DNA of 61,649 nt from CAZPAV01 sp964584755 (GTDB taxonomy: Bacteria > Actinomycetota > Acidimicrobiia > Spongiisociales > UBA5794): positions 1 to 61,649 of the forward strand of contig CAZPAV010000012.1 of the NCBI GenBank assembly GCA_964584755.1. Direction: 5' to 3'. The notes beneath the pieces are model-generated. The model did no database searches. It was given only the letters and a program-made list of their open reading frames with translations, and was not told where the DNA came from. Below, piece by piece: positions 53,234 through 61,649 of the stretch (within the stretch, counting starts at the first letter, position 1; the number at the start of each line of letters is the position of its first letter). The position numbers were made by a program, and so were the translations under genes.

Positions 53234-54688
53234 ATGGACGTGCGCAGGCTCTTCATCGACGGTACCTGGGTTCCCGCCGCCGACGCCAGGACGCTCGAAA
53301 CCCGCAATCCGGCCAACGGCGAGCCGCTCGCCATGTTCGCTGCCGGTGGTTCCGAGGACATCGACCGTGCCGTCGCCGCGGCTCGTCGTGCCTTCGATCG
53401 CGGCCCGTGGGGTCCCGGATCCTCCCCTCGGGAACGCGCCACGATCCTCCTCCGTGCCGCCGAGATCCTCCGGTCCCGCCGCGACGAGCTGGCGCGGCTC
53501 GAGGCCCTCGATGCCGGGAAGCGACTCGCCGACGCCGCCGAGGAGGTGGAGGAGGCCGCCTACCTCTTCGAGTACTACGCCGGCTGGGCGACGAAGGTGA
53601 CCGGTACGATCCCGCCGGTCGGACCCGACGCGATGAGCCTCGTCGTGAAGGAGCCGGTCGGGGTGGCGGCCCTCGTCACACCCTGGAACTTCCCGATCCT
53701 CATGGCCGCCCAGAAGACGGCACCGGCCCTCGCCGCCGGTTGCACCGCGGTGCTCAAACCCGCCGAGGAGACCCCGCTGACGGCACTGGAGCTCGCCGCC
53801 GTTCTCGACCAGGCCGGTCTCCCCCCCGGAGCGTTCAATGTCGTCACCGGCCTCGGCGAGGAGGCCGGCGCCGCGCTCGTCGCCCATCCCGACGTCGACA
53901 AGATCTCCTTCACCGGATCGGTGCCGGTGGGGAAGGAGATCCGACGGGTCGCCGCCGGCACCCTGAAGCGTCTCACCCTGGAGCTCGGCGGCAAGTCCCC
54001 GAGCCTCATCTTCGCCGACGCCGACCGGGAACGGGCGTACGAGGCGAGCGCCTTCGGCGTCTTCTACCACCAGGGGGAGGTGTGCTCGGCGGGGTCACGG
54101 GTCCTCGTCGAACGAAGCATCTACGACGAGGCCCTCGCCGCGTTCACCCGCCACGCCGGGCGCCTCCACCTCGGAGACCCCCTCGACGGGACGACGACCC
54201 TGGGACCGCTCATCACCGCGGCACACCGCGACCGGGTGCGACGCTACATCGAGGCGGGCCGGGCCGGAGGGGCGCGCATCGCCTACCAGGGCCGTGTCCC
54301 CGAAGGCCTCGCCGGAGGCTTCTTCGTCCCCCCCACGATCTTCGCCGACGTCGACAACTCGATGGTCATCGCCCGCGAGGAGATCTTCGGCCCGGTCATG
54401 GCGGTCATCCCCTTCGACGACCAGGAGGAGGCCGTCGCCATCGCCAACGACTCCCCGTACGGTCTGGCGGCATCGGTGTGGACGAACGACGTCGGCCGCG
54501 CCCTTCGCGTCGCTCGCGCCATCCGCGCCGGGATCGTGTGGGTCAACGACTCTCAACCCGCACCGGTCGAGGCGCCCTGGGGCGGGTACAAGCAGTCCGG
54601 CGTCGGCCGGGAGCTGGGATCCCCGGGGATCGAGGCCTTCCTCGAGACGAAGCACATCTACATCGCCCTCGGGGAAGACGCGACGTGA
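53234..54688 (+). CDS. Aldehyde dehydrogenase (betaine/gamma-aminobutyraldehyde-type)
   Basis: This 484-residue NAD(P)-dependent dehydrogenase has VTPWNFPILMAAQKTAPALA (cofactor), Glu in LTLELGGKSPS (about 252) and nucleophile Cys in HQGEVCSAGSR (about 284). Sequence style resembles betaine- or aminobutyraldehyde dehydrogenases. ATG 53234 is used because GAGGAGGGG precedes it and the domain starts there. GTGA overlap with the next gene. Confidence 0.9.
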   Translation: MDVRRLFIDGTWVPAADARTLETRNPANGEPLAMFAAGGSEDIDRAVAAARRAFDRGPWGPGSSPRERATILLRAAEILRSRRDELARLEALDAGKRLADAAEEVEEAAYLFEYYAGWATKVTGTIPPVGPDAMSLVVKEPVGVAALVTPWNFPILMAAQKTAPALAAGCTAVLKPAEETPLTALELAAVLDQAGLPPGAFNVVTGLGEEAGAALVAHPDVDKISFTGSVPVGKEIRRVAAGTLKRLTLELGGKSPSLIFADADRERAYEASAFGVFYHQGEVCSAGSRVLVERSIYDEALAAFTRHAGRLHLGDPLDGTTTLGPLITAAHRDRVRRYIEAGRAGGARIAYQGRVPEGLAGGFFVPPTIFADVDNSMVIAREEIFGPVMAVIPFDDQEEAVAIANDSPYGLAASVWTNDVGRALRVARAIRAGIVWVNDSQPAPVEAPWGGYKQSGVGRELGSPGIEAFLETKHIYIALGEDAT

Positions 54689-55176
54689 ACGCCTACGAAC
54701 GGCTCCTGGTCCGGATCGGAGGGACGAGGGCGTTCGCCTGGTTCGGGCGTCGGGTCCTCACCCGGCTCGACCGGCTCCTGCACGGTTCACGTCTCGCCCC
54801 GACCCGGCTCGGTACCCACCTCCCGCTCTGCCTGGTGACGACGGTCGGCCGCCGCAGCGGGCGCCCGCACACCGTCCCCCTCCTCGGCATCCCCACCGCC
54901 GGAGATGGGATCGTCGTCGCCGCGACGAACTTCGGTTCGACGCGAGCTCCCGCCTGGGCTCGCAACCTCCAGGCGTGCCCCCGGGTCGTCGTGGAGCAGG
55001 GCGGTGAACGGTGCGAGATGGTGGCCCGGACGGCGACGGCAGCGGAGGCTGCCGCGCTCTGGTCCCGCCTCGAGGACGTCTGGCCCCACTACGCCACCTA
55101 CCGGTCGCGTGCCGGCAGGCCCATCACCCTGTACGTCCTGGAACCGGCTCCTCCGGCGGCGCCTTCGGAAGCGTGA
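54685..55176 (+). CDS. F420-type nitroreductase (deazaflavin-dependent, DDN family)
   Basis: The 163-residue split beta-barrel protein reads LVTTVGRRSGRPHTVPLLGI then IVVAATNFGSTRAPAWARNL, the signature of F420H2-dependent nitroreductase/quinone reductase proteins (Ddn). Relatives reduce quinones or nitroimidazoles using F420H2, which points to F420 in this organism. Its start overlaps the aldehyde dehydrogenase stop; its last 53 bp overlap the histidine kinase gene, tail to tail. Confidence 0.88.
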   Translation: MNAYERLLVRIGGTRAFAWFGRRVLTRLDRLLHGSRLAPTRLGTHLPLCLVTTVGRRSGRPHTVPLLGIPTAGDGIVVAATNFGSTRAPAWARNLQACPRVVVEQGGERCEMVARTATAAEAAALWSRLEDVWPHYATYRSRAGRPITLYVLEPAPPAAPSEA

Positions 55177-57400
55177 CCCGAAAGGCGGTCCAACCGTCCT
55201 CACGCGCCGCGGTGAGGTCCCCACCCATCTGCCGCGCCAGTCGTCGAGCCACCACGAGACCGATGCCCAACCCACCCCGGCCGTCTCCGGGACGCCCCGG
55301 GCGTCGACCCGGCTCGAACAGCCCGCCCAGGAGCTCCTCGCCGAATCCCGCACCGTCGTCACGCACCTCGATCGCCACCCGGTCGGGCCCCTCCTTCCGA
55401 ATGGCGACCTCGATGCGCTCACCACCGTGACGCCCGGCGTTCGTCAGGAGGTTGCGCAGGATCTGGAGGAGCCGGAACCGGTCGACCCACACCGCAGCTC
55501 CCTCCCCGACGACCCTCGCCTCGACCCCCGGAGGCAGCACGTGCAAGGCGTCCCGGACCGCGTCGCGCGCGGCGACGGCGGTGGGGCGCAACGGCATCTC
55601 CGCCCCGCCCCGGCGCGCGTAGACGAGGAGATCGTCCACGATCCAGGAGAGCTCCTCGCTCTGCTGGGCGATGTACCGGATCATCTCGGCCACCTCGTCG
55701 GCGTCGTGCGCGGCGCCGTTGTCGTCGAGTTCCTGCGCGAACCCCATCACCGCGGCCAGTGGGGTCCGGAGCGCGTGACTCACCGTGGCGATCAGCTCGT
55801 CGCGGGCCCGGACCGCCTCCTCGAGCCGCTCTCGGTCCTCGAGGCGTTCCCAGAGTGCGCCGATCATCCGCGCCACCGCTTCGAGCAGCGCGATCTCCTC
55901 CGGTCCCCACGAGCGGTCCTGGAGGTACTCCCCGAACACGATCGAGCCCGCCCACGCGCCCCGCACCATGATCGGGATGTCCAGCTCGGACCGGCACCCG
56001 TCCTCCTCGTAGACGGCCCGTTCCGCCGGAGGCAACGCCGCGGGATCGACCGGGATGGCCCGGCCGGCGGCGAGTGCGTCACGGATGGTGGGGATGGTGG
56101 AGTACGGGTGGCGCTCCTCACCCTCCTTCGCCTCGGGGGGGATCCGGTCCTCCATGCCGGGACGGATGACCTCGGCGACGACCTCCCAACAGAGACCGAG
56201 CTCCTCGTCGAGCACGGTGCGGTCCACGAACACCTTCTGCGCCCCGGTCGCGGCGAGGAGCGTGGGCAGGGCCACTTCGAGCGCGGACGCCTCGTCGGCG
56301 ACGAGGAGCGTCTGGGCACAGAACGAGAGCGTCGCCTCGTAGGTGAGCCGGGCGTCGAGAGATTCGGCGGTGCGTTGCAGCGCCGCCTGCGCCTCGGTGC
56401 GGGCCCACCACGCGCCCAGCGCGTCGGCAGCCGCCCCCAGGAAGCGGTCGCCCTGGCGTCGATCCGCCCCCTTCGGGTCACCGACGGTGAGGGTGGCCAC
56501 CCAGTGCCCCTCCACCATCACCGGGACACAGATGAGCCATCCGTCTGATGCCGACACCGGCCCAGGGGAGCGCCAGGGTTCGCCCTGAACGAGGGTCGCC
56601 GCCGCCTCCGGGAGCTCTCCCCAGGCGCGGGGACGTCTCCCCATCCCCGCCCCCGTCACCTCCCGGGGTACGTCGCACGGTCCCCCGTGGTCGCGCACCT
56701 CGCCGAGGCGCACGAACGCCGCACCGGTCACCGCCCGGACCTCCTCCAGGGCAGCTCGCGGCCCCGCGACCGCTCCCGGCCCGAGCAGGGCACGGGAGAT
56801 CCTCGCCAGCGCCCGGTCCTCCTCCCCCCGGCGGCGGCGCTCCTCGAAGGAGCGTGCCAGCGTGCGCACCGCCCAGGCGACGAACGCGCCGAACACCGCG
56901 GCGTACACGAGCACGGTGCCCGCCCCCACCACGAGCGCCCGCCGCGGTGGCAGGCTCCCGAGTGGTACGAGCAGGCTGGTGTCGACGAGGGTCGCGGCGA
57001 GTCCCGCCGTCGCCATGAGGAAGAGCGCCCGCCGCGCCGGGAAGAACACGAGCGCCGCCAGAAGCAGGTAGAGGACGGCGAGGGACGCGGCGAAGGGCGG
57101 AATGGGCACGATCCGCACCCCGGCCACGACCACCGCCGTCTCGACGAGGAACGACGCGGCCCGCGCCGCCCCACGTCCCCGGTACAGCCGGAACGCGGCC
57201 TCGGCGGCGGAGGTGCCGGCCAGTCCGGCGGCGATCAGGCCCCGCGGCCATCCCCAGAGCACGGCGAGGGCCGCCGCGGCGAGGGCCGAGCCGAGTCCTA
57301 CGGCGAGCCGGGACGCGAGCCACGTTCGCGCCAGCGCCTCGCGGTACCCCTCACCGGGATGCCCGCGGTGACCGAGTGTCGCGTGCCCAGGAAGCCCCAC
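55124..57400 (-). CDS. Sensor histidine kinase with GAF domains
   Basis: The 758-residue kinase has four to six N-terminal helices (about 30-185), two GAF-like domains (about 200-330 and 350-510; VPVMVEGHWVATLTVGD, DIPIMVRGAWAGSIVFGEYL), HisKA with the phospho-His in ATVSHALRTPLAAVMGF (about 537) and an ATPase domain with N box LRNLLTNAGRH, G1 VRDDGAGFGEEL and G2 GGLGIGLVVAR. No response regulator is adjacent, so it is an orphan. The start at GTG 57400 is uncertain. Confidence 0.9.
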   Translation of the reverse strand: MGLPGHATLGHRGHPGEGYREALARTWLASRLAVGLGSALAAAALAVLWGWPRGLIAAGLAGTSAAEAAFRLYRGRGAARAASFLVETAVVVAGVRIVPIPPFAASLAVLYLLLAALVFFPARRALFLMATAGLAATLVDTSLLVPLGSLPPRRALVVGAGTVLVYAAVFGAFVAWAVRTLARSFEERRRRGEEDRALARISRALLGPGAVAGPRAALEEVRAVTGAAFVRLGEVRDHGGPCDVPREVTGAGMGRRPRAWGELPEAAATLVQGEPWRSPGPVSASDGWLICVPVMVEGHWVATLTVGDPKGADRRQGDRFLGAAADALGAWWARTEAQAALQRTAESLDARLTYEATLSFCAQTLLVADEASALEVALPTLLAATGAQKVFVDRTVLDEELGLCWEVVAEVIRPGMEDRIPPEAKEGEERHPYSTIPTIRDALAAGRAIPVDPAALPPAERAVYEEDGCRSELDIPIMVRGAWAGSIVFGEYLQDRSWGPEEIALLEAVARMIGALWERLEDRERLEEAVRARDELIATVSHALRTPLAAVMGFAQELDDNGAAHDADEVAEMIRYIAQQSEELSWIVDDLLVYARRGGAEMPLRPTAVAARDAVRDALHVLPPGVEARVVGEGAAVWVDRFRLLQILRNLLTNAGRHGGERIEVAIRKEGPDRVAIEVRDDGAGFGEELLGGLFEPGRRPGRPGDGRGGLGIGLVVARRLARQMGGDLTAAREDGWTAFRVTLPKAPPEEPVPGRTG

Positions 57401-57475
57401 GGTGGCCGACGCCTCTCGCTCGGGTTCCCCCTCGGGAGACGTATCGGCGTCGACCCCGGCGACTGAAGTCGCTGC

Positions 57476-58948
57476 TCAGAGTTTGATGCAGACGTACTTC
57501 GTCTCCAGGTACTCGTCGAGCCCCTGATAGGAGCCTTCCCGACCGAGCCCGGACTCCTTCCACCCGCCGAACGGGGCCACGGTCGTCGAGATGAGACCCG
57601 TGTTCACACCCACCATGCCGTACTCGAGCCCTTCCATGACCCGCCAGATGCGGGAGTGGTCACGGGCATAGAAGTACGCGGCGAGACCGTACGGCGTGTC
57701 GTTGGCGGCGGCGATCACCTCCTCCTCCCGGGAGAACCGCAGCACCGGTGCGATGGGCCCGAAGATCTCCTCCTCCGCCACGGCCATGCCCGGCTCCACG
57801 CCGGCGAGCACCGTCGGCTCGTAGAACGTACCTCCGAGCGCATGGGGACGCCCTCCCACCACCACCCGGGCTCCCCGCTCGACCGCGTCGGCGACGAGCC
57901 GCTCGACCTTGGCGAGGGCCGCCGCGTCGATGAGCGGACCCACGTCCACCCCACCCTCGGTCCCCGGACCGACGGTCAGTCGCCGGCTCGCCGCGGCGAG
58001 GCGCTCCACGAACGCGTCGTAGATCCCGTCCTGGGCGAACACCCGGTTGGCGCACACACAGGTCTGGCCGCCGTTGCGGTACTTGGCGACGACGGCGCCC
58101 TCCACCGCGGCATCGAGGTCGGCGTCGTCGAAGACGATGAAGGGGGCGTTCCCGCCGAGCTCCATCGAGACCTTCTTCACCGTGCCCGCCGCGGCTCGCA
58201 GCAGGAGCTTCCCCACCTCGGTCGATCCGGTGAACGAGAACTTGCGCACCGCGGGGTTCGTCGTGAGCTCCTCCCCGACCGGACCGGAACGATCGGTGGT
58301 GACGACATTGAACACCCCGGGGGGGATACCGGCCCGGTCGGCGAGCTCGGCGAGGGCGAGAGCCGACAGCGGTGTCGCTCCCGCCGGCTTCACGACGAAG
58401 GTGCACCCCGCGGCGAGGGCCGGTGCCGCCTTCCGGGTGATCATGGCGTTCGGGAAGTTCCACGGGGTGATGGCCGCGGCGACGCCCACCGGCTGCTTGA
58501 GGACGAGGAGGCGCTTCCCGGCCTGGTGAGTCGGGATGACGTCCCCGTAGGCGCGGCGGCCCTCCTCGGCGAACCAGTCGACGAAGGACGCCCCGTACCG
58601 GACCTCCCCGGTCGACTCCCCCAGCGGCTTGCCCTGCTCCCGGGTCATGATCATCCCCAGATCCGCGGCGTGCTCCAGCATGAGGTCACGCCAGCGCCGG
58701 AGGAACCCGGCCCGCTCGCTCGCCGTCAGGCCCGCCCAAGCCGGGAAGGCCTCCGTGGCCGCCGCGACGGCACGACGGGCCTCGGCCCGTCCCATCGCCG
58801 GCACCTCCACGAGGGTCTCTCCGGTGGCCGGGTCGGTCACGGGGTACGTCGCCTCGTCCTCCGCCTCCACCCACGCGCCCCCGACATAGGCCCGATCCCG
58901 TAGCAGTTCCGGGTCGGCCAGTTCCAGGGGAGAGCGACTCGTCGTCAT
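57476..58948 (-). CDS. gabD: Succinate-semialdehyde dehydrogenase-type ALDH
   Basis: The 490-residue dehydrogenase has ITPWNFPNAMITRKAAPALA, Glu in SMELGGNAPFIV (about 260) and Cys in GGQTCVCANRV (about 294), the CxC of NADP-dependent GabD enzymes. MTREQGKPLGES is typical for the class. It probably oxidises succinate semialdehyde after the aminotransferase at 59059 upstream on the same strand. CGGAGGA precedes ATG; TACCAT on the minus strand at 58977-58982 is a likely -10. Confidence 0.9.
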   Translation of the reverse strand: MTTSRSPLELADPELLRDRAYVGGAWVEAEDEATYPVTDPATGETLVEVPAMGRAEARRAVAAATEAFPAWAGLTASERAGFLRRWRDLMLEHAADLGMIMTREQGKPLGESTGEVRYGASFVDWFAEEGRRAYGDVIPTHQAGKRLLVLKQPVGVAAAITPWNFPNAMITRKAAPALAAGCTFVVKPAGATPLSALALAELADRAGIPPGVFNVVTTDRSGPVGEELTTNPAVRKFSFTGSTEVGKLLLRAAAGTVKKVSMELGGNAPFIVFDDADLDAAVEGAVVAKYRNGGQTCVCANRVFAQDGIYDAFVERLAAASRRLTVGPGTEGGVDVGPLIDAAALAKVERLVADAVERGARVVVGGRPHALGGTFYEPTVLAGVEPGMAVAEEEIFGPIAPVLRFSREEEVIAAANDTPYGLAAYFYARDHSRIWRVMEGLEYGMVGVNTGLISTTVAPFGGWKESGLGREGSYQGLDEYLETKYVCIKL

Positions 58949-59058
58949 GGTGTCCTCCGTCGTCGGCGACCCTTCCATGGTACGCGTCACACCCGGCCGG
59001 TCCGCGTCCCCGTCATCCCCGTGCGTCGCGCCGGCCGTGGGAAAGCGGGTCGCGGCCC

Positions 59059-60276
59059 CTACCCGCCCAGTGCGTCGGTGAGGACGTCGACGACCCGGTC
59101 GAGCTGCACGTCGTCGATCACCAACGGAGGGCAGAAGGTGAGGTGGCCCGAGACGGGACGCGCGATCACCCCACCGGCGAGCATCTTCGCCGCGACGGCG
59201 TTCTCGTCGACCCCCGGCGGCGGCGTGACCGCCCACATGCCGCCGTCACCGCGGGCGTCGACGACACGCCCCTCCTCGTGGAGCCGTCGCAGGGCCCCTC
59301 CGAGCCGCGCCGCGATCCTCCCGGCCGAGGCGAGCAGGCCCTCCCGTTCGAGGATCTCCAGGTTCTTGAGCCCCGCGGCCGCGGCCACCGGGTGTCCCGA
59401 GTAGGTGAAGCCGTGGCGGAGCACGAACGTCGCATCCCGCTCCAGTGCGGCACGCACCCGCGGCCCGACGACGACGCCGCTGAGCGGCACGTATCCGCTC
59501 GTGACCGCCTTGGCGAAGGTGATGAGATCGGGCAGGACCCCGAAGCGCTGCGCGGCGAACCACGATCCGAGACGACCGAACCCGGTGATGACCTCGTCGA
59601 AGACGAGGAAGGCCCCATGCTCGTCGCAGAGGGCGCGCAGTCCCGCGAGGTAGCCGTCGCGCGGTGGCCACACCCCGCCCGCGCCCTGCACCGGCTCGGT
59701 GACCACCGCGGCGATCTCGCCGGGGAACCGGTCGAACACCGCCTCGAGCTTCCCGAGGTCGTCCGGATCGACCGAGACCGTGTCGCCGACGAAGGGCCCG
59801 AAGCCCTCGCGGTTCGGGGGGAGGCCGGAGAGCGAGGTTCCGCCGTAGGCCACCCCGTGGTACCCACGGCCCCGCGCCACGATCACGGTCCGCTCCGGAT
59901 GACCCGCCTGCCGCTGGCCGATCCGGGCGATCTTCATGGCGCTCTCGACCGCCTCCGAACCGGACGACGCGAAGAAGACGCGCCCGTCGTGGAACGGGGC
60001 GATCCGGACGATCTCCTCGGCCAGCCGCTCCGCAGGCTCGTTCGTGAAGCTCGTGAAGGTGTGGAACCCGGCGAGACGCCGGGCCTGGTCGGCGATGACG
60101 TCGGCCATCTCCGCCCTTCCGTACCCGATGTTCACGTACCAGAGCGACGCCATGGCGTCGATGTACCTGCGTCCCGCGGCGTCGACGACGGTCGCTCCTT
60201 CTCCGGAGACGATCGTCAGGAACTCCTCGCGGGCACGGGCGGGTGGGGCGAAGGGGTGGAGGAAGGGCGCGATCAT
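59059..60276 (-). CDS. Class III (omega) aminotransferase
   Basis: This 405-residue PLP enzyme has the cofactor Lys in LITFAKAVTSGYVPLSG (about 255), FFASSGSEAVESAMKIARI (phosphate site), GRGYHGVAYGGTSLSG and the Asp in FLVFDEVITGFGR. It transfers the terminal amino group of an omega-amino acid or diamine (GABA, beta-alanine, putrescine possible) to a keto acid. Together with the GabD-type enzyme it suggests a GABA-like catabolic pair. Confidence 0.9.
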   Translation of the reverse strand: MIAPFLHPFAPPARAREEFLTIVSGEGATVVDAAGRRYIDAMASLWYVNIGYGRAEMADVIADQARRLAGFHTFTSFTNEPAERLAEEIVRIAPFHDGRVFFASSGSEAVESAMKIARIGQRQAGHPERTVIVARGRGYHGVAYGGTSLSGLPPNREGFGPFVGDTVSVDPDDLGKLEAVFDRFPGEIAAVVTEPVQGAGGVWPPRDGYLAGLRALCDEHGAFLVFDEVITGFGRLGSWFAAQRFGVLPDLITFAKAVTSGYVPLSGVVVGPRVRAALERDATFVLRHGFTYSGHPVAAAAGLKNLEILEREGLLASAGRIAARLGGALRRLHEEGRVVDARGDGGMWAVTPPPGVDENAVAAKMLAGGVIARPVSGHLTFCPPLVIDDVQLDRVVDVLTDALGG

Positions 60277-60322
60277 GGCCTCAGGCTACCGTGCGAGGCC
60301 CCGCCGGACGGGTGATCCGCCG

Positions 60323-60328
60323 TACACT
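60323..60328 (+). promoter_or_regulatory. -10 box of leaderless VIT1-like gene
   Basis: TACACT ends 7 nt before the GTG at 60336 with no ribosome binding site. Confidence 0.5.
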
Positions 60329-60335
60329 CCCGATC

Positions 60336-61079
60336 GTGGACGACGGCCCGGTTCTCTTCCATCGCCACGGGGATCGTCCCCCGTACGAGGAGCACCTCGG
60401 TCCGGCGCGTCCCTACCTACGGGATCTCATCCTCGGCGTCAACGACGGCCTCGTGTCCATGTTCCTCCTCGTGGCCGGCGTCGTCGGCGGCAGTCTCTCC
60501 AGCGTCCAGGTCCTCCTCACGGGCGTGGCCGGGGCTCTCGCCGGCGCCGTCTCCATGGCCGCCGGGGAGTACCTGGCCACGAAGTCCCAGGACGAGGCGT
60601 TCCAGGCGGAGCTCGAACTCGAGCGGATCCATCTGGAGCACTACCGCGACCAGGAGCGGCGCGAGCTGCGCGACATGTTCGCTGCGATGGGTCTCGACGG
60701 TGCCGAGCTCGACACCGTGGTGGAGATCATCGACCGCAACGACACGGTGATGATGAACGTCATGGCCGGTCTCGAGTTCGGCGTCGTCGACAGCGAGCGG
60801 CGGCAGCCCTTCCTCGCCGCGGTGTTCTCGGGCCTCCTCTTCGTGGTGGGATCCCTGCCCTCGGTGGTTCCGTTCGCCATCTGGGACCGGCCCACCACGG
60901 CGCTGGCGGTGGCCGGAGCCGCGGCCGGCGTGGCGCTCTTCATCGTGGGTGGGCTCAAGACCCTGATGACCCGCCGACGGATCCTCGTCTCCGGTCTGGA
61001 GAACCTCGCGATCGGGTTCGGCGGCGGGATCGCCAGCTATCTCGTCGGCCGGCTCTTCGGCGCGACGATCGGCGGGTGA
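60336..61079 (+). CDS. VIT1/CCC1-family iron/manganese transporter
   Basis: This 247-residue protein has five helices: YLRDLILGVNDGLVSMFLLV, VAGALAGAVSMAAGEYLATK (family signature), a cytoplasmic Glu-rich helical hairpin (EAFQAELELERIHLEHYRDQ) that binds metal in plant VIT1, then three helices. It moves Fe2+ or Mn2+ out of the cytoplasm. GTG 60336 is chosen from the -10 spacing. Its last 43 bp overlap the phosphatase gene, tail to tail. Confidence 0.88.
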   Translation: MDDGPVLFHRHGDRPPYEEHLGPARPYLRDLILGVNDGLVSMFLLVAGVVGGSLSSVQVLLTGVAGALAGAVSMAAGEYLATKSQDEAFQAELELERIHLEHYRDQERRELRDMFAAMGLDGAELDTVVEIIDRNDTVMMNVMAGLEFGVVDSERRQPFLAAVFSGLLFVVGSLPSVVPFAIWDRPTTALAVAGAAAGVALFIVGGLKTLMTRRRILVSGLENLAIGFGGGIASYLVGRLFGATIGG

Positions 61080-61606
61080 CCGGGTCGGCTCGCGACCAGC
61101 CGCAGCGACACCATCGACCCGGGTGGGATCCTCCCGTCGGGCAGCCCGGCCCGCCGGGTGAGGAGCCTGACGACCCCGGCGTGGGTGACGAGGAGATGCC
61201 GGCCGGGAGGCAAGCCCCGGAGGAACCCCGTCACCCTCGCCTCCAGCGTCGCCACCGATTCGCCGCCGGGCGCCGCGAAGCCCTCGAAGTCGAGGAGTGC
61301 CGCCCGCGTCGGCGCCGGGAGCGCGGCGAAGCTCGTCCCCTCCAACTCCCCGAAGTCCAACTCGCGGAGCGCGGCCGTCGTCTCCGCTTCCCGGCCGGTC
61401 GCCAACCGGGCCGTGTCCACCGCACGGCGTAGATCCGAGCTCCACAGCCCGTCGAAACGCTCCCCGGCGAGACGCTCCCGGCAGGCACGTGCCGTCTCGC
61501 GCCCCCGTTCCGAGAGCGGCAGATCCGTCCAACCCAGCAGGCGTCCCTCCTCGTTCCATCGGGTCTCCCCATGGCGAACGAGGAGCAAGGACACGTCTCC
61601 CGTCAC
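61037..61606 (-). CDS. Histidine phosphatase (phosphoglycerate-mutase-like)
   Basis: This 189-residue enzyme has the catalytic His in LLLVRHGETRWNEEGRLLGW (about 12), LSERGRETA, WSSDLRRAVDTAR, Glu in LRELDFGELEG and the second His in LLVTHAGVVRLL (about 146). It is in the cobalamin-phosphatase/PGM group (CobC-like); the substrate is not readable. It is the last gene in the window; the remaining 43 bp hold nothing visible. Confidence 0.9.
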   Translation of the reverse strand: MTGDVSLLLVRHGETRWNEEGRLLGWTDLPLSERGRETARACRERLAGERFDGLWSSDLRRAVDTARLATGREAETTAALRELDFGELEGTSFAALPAPTRAALLDFEGFAAPGGESVATLEARVTGFLRGLPPGRHLLVTHAGVVRLLTRRAGLPDGRIPPGSMVSLRLVASRPGHPPIVAPKSRPTR

Positions 61607-61649
61607 CGGAACCCTCCTCCGACGCCCCCCCCCCGGCGCCTCCCCCGGG

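Overview
The window is high-GC actinobacterial chromosome. Actinobacterial markers are crgA, the two-gene FHA / PP2C / RodA-FtsW / PBP / PknB operon, a class E sortase, an F420-type nitroreductase and leaderless promoters. The lineage cannot be fixed by reading alone. A deep-branching class such as Acidimicrobiia is my guess, and the large Bacillus-type SRP RNA argues against a typical Streptomyces or Mycobacterium. TGA is an ordinary stop in nearly all genes.

Layout. (1) 1-6.0 kb: remains of one or more integrative elements next to tRNA-Arg(ACG): xis-like gene, tyrosine integrase, a secreted protease plus lipoprotein, small membrane proteins, and two further copies of the integrase 3' end that carry 11-bp iterons. 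(2) 6.1-16.5 kb: two tandem DUF885 genes, VOC protein, thioesterase, tadA, alpha/beta hydrolase, large SRP RNA, menG/ubiE-like gene and serS, interleaved with all four tRNA-Ser isoacceptors and tRNA-Leu. (3) 16.5-24.2 kb: fhaA-fhaB-pstP-rodA-pbpA-pknB-mutY, mostly joined by 4-bp overlaps (cell-wall growth and its phosphorylation control). (4) 24.1-29.2 kb: trpG, sortase E, crgA, thiolase, tRNA-Ala, an FMN reductase fusion and tRNA-Ile. (5) 29.18-35.68 kb: a 6.5-kb genomic island in tRNA-Ile, bounded by 47-bp direct repeats, with integrase, DUF433/DUF5615 toxin-antitoxin genes, SEC-C protein, VanZ-like protein and decayed genes. (6) 36.2-37.8 kb: two neighbouring genes (DsrE family, DUF3179 family), each with an in-frame TGA exactly where the family has the first Cys of a CxxC motif, each followed by a hairpin with its loop 19-20 nt after the TGA. 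These are candidate selenoproteins and the most striking content of the window. (7) 38-45 kb: GH/deacetylase-like lipoprotein, secreted protein, VOC protein, a P-loop kinase operon. (8) 45.4-53.1 kb: DEAD-box helicase with an RRM, the pstSCAB-B phosphate transport operon behind a PHO box, AI-2E-type permease. (9) 53.2-61.6 kb: two aldehyde dehydrogenases, class III aminotransferase (omega-amino acid/GABA-type catabolism), F420-type oxidoreductase, sensor histidine kinase, VIT1-like transporter, histidine phosphatase.

Recurring regulatory themes: TANNNT -10 boxes 6-7 nt before the start codon (leaderless transcripts), hairpins with the same stem core after the two integration-target tRNAs, and integrase arm-type sites as 11-bp-spaced repeats.
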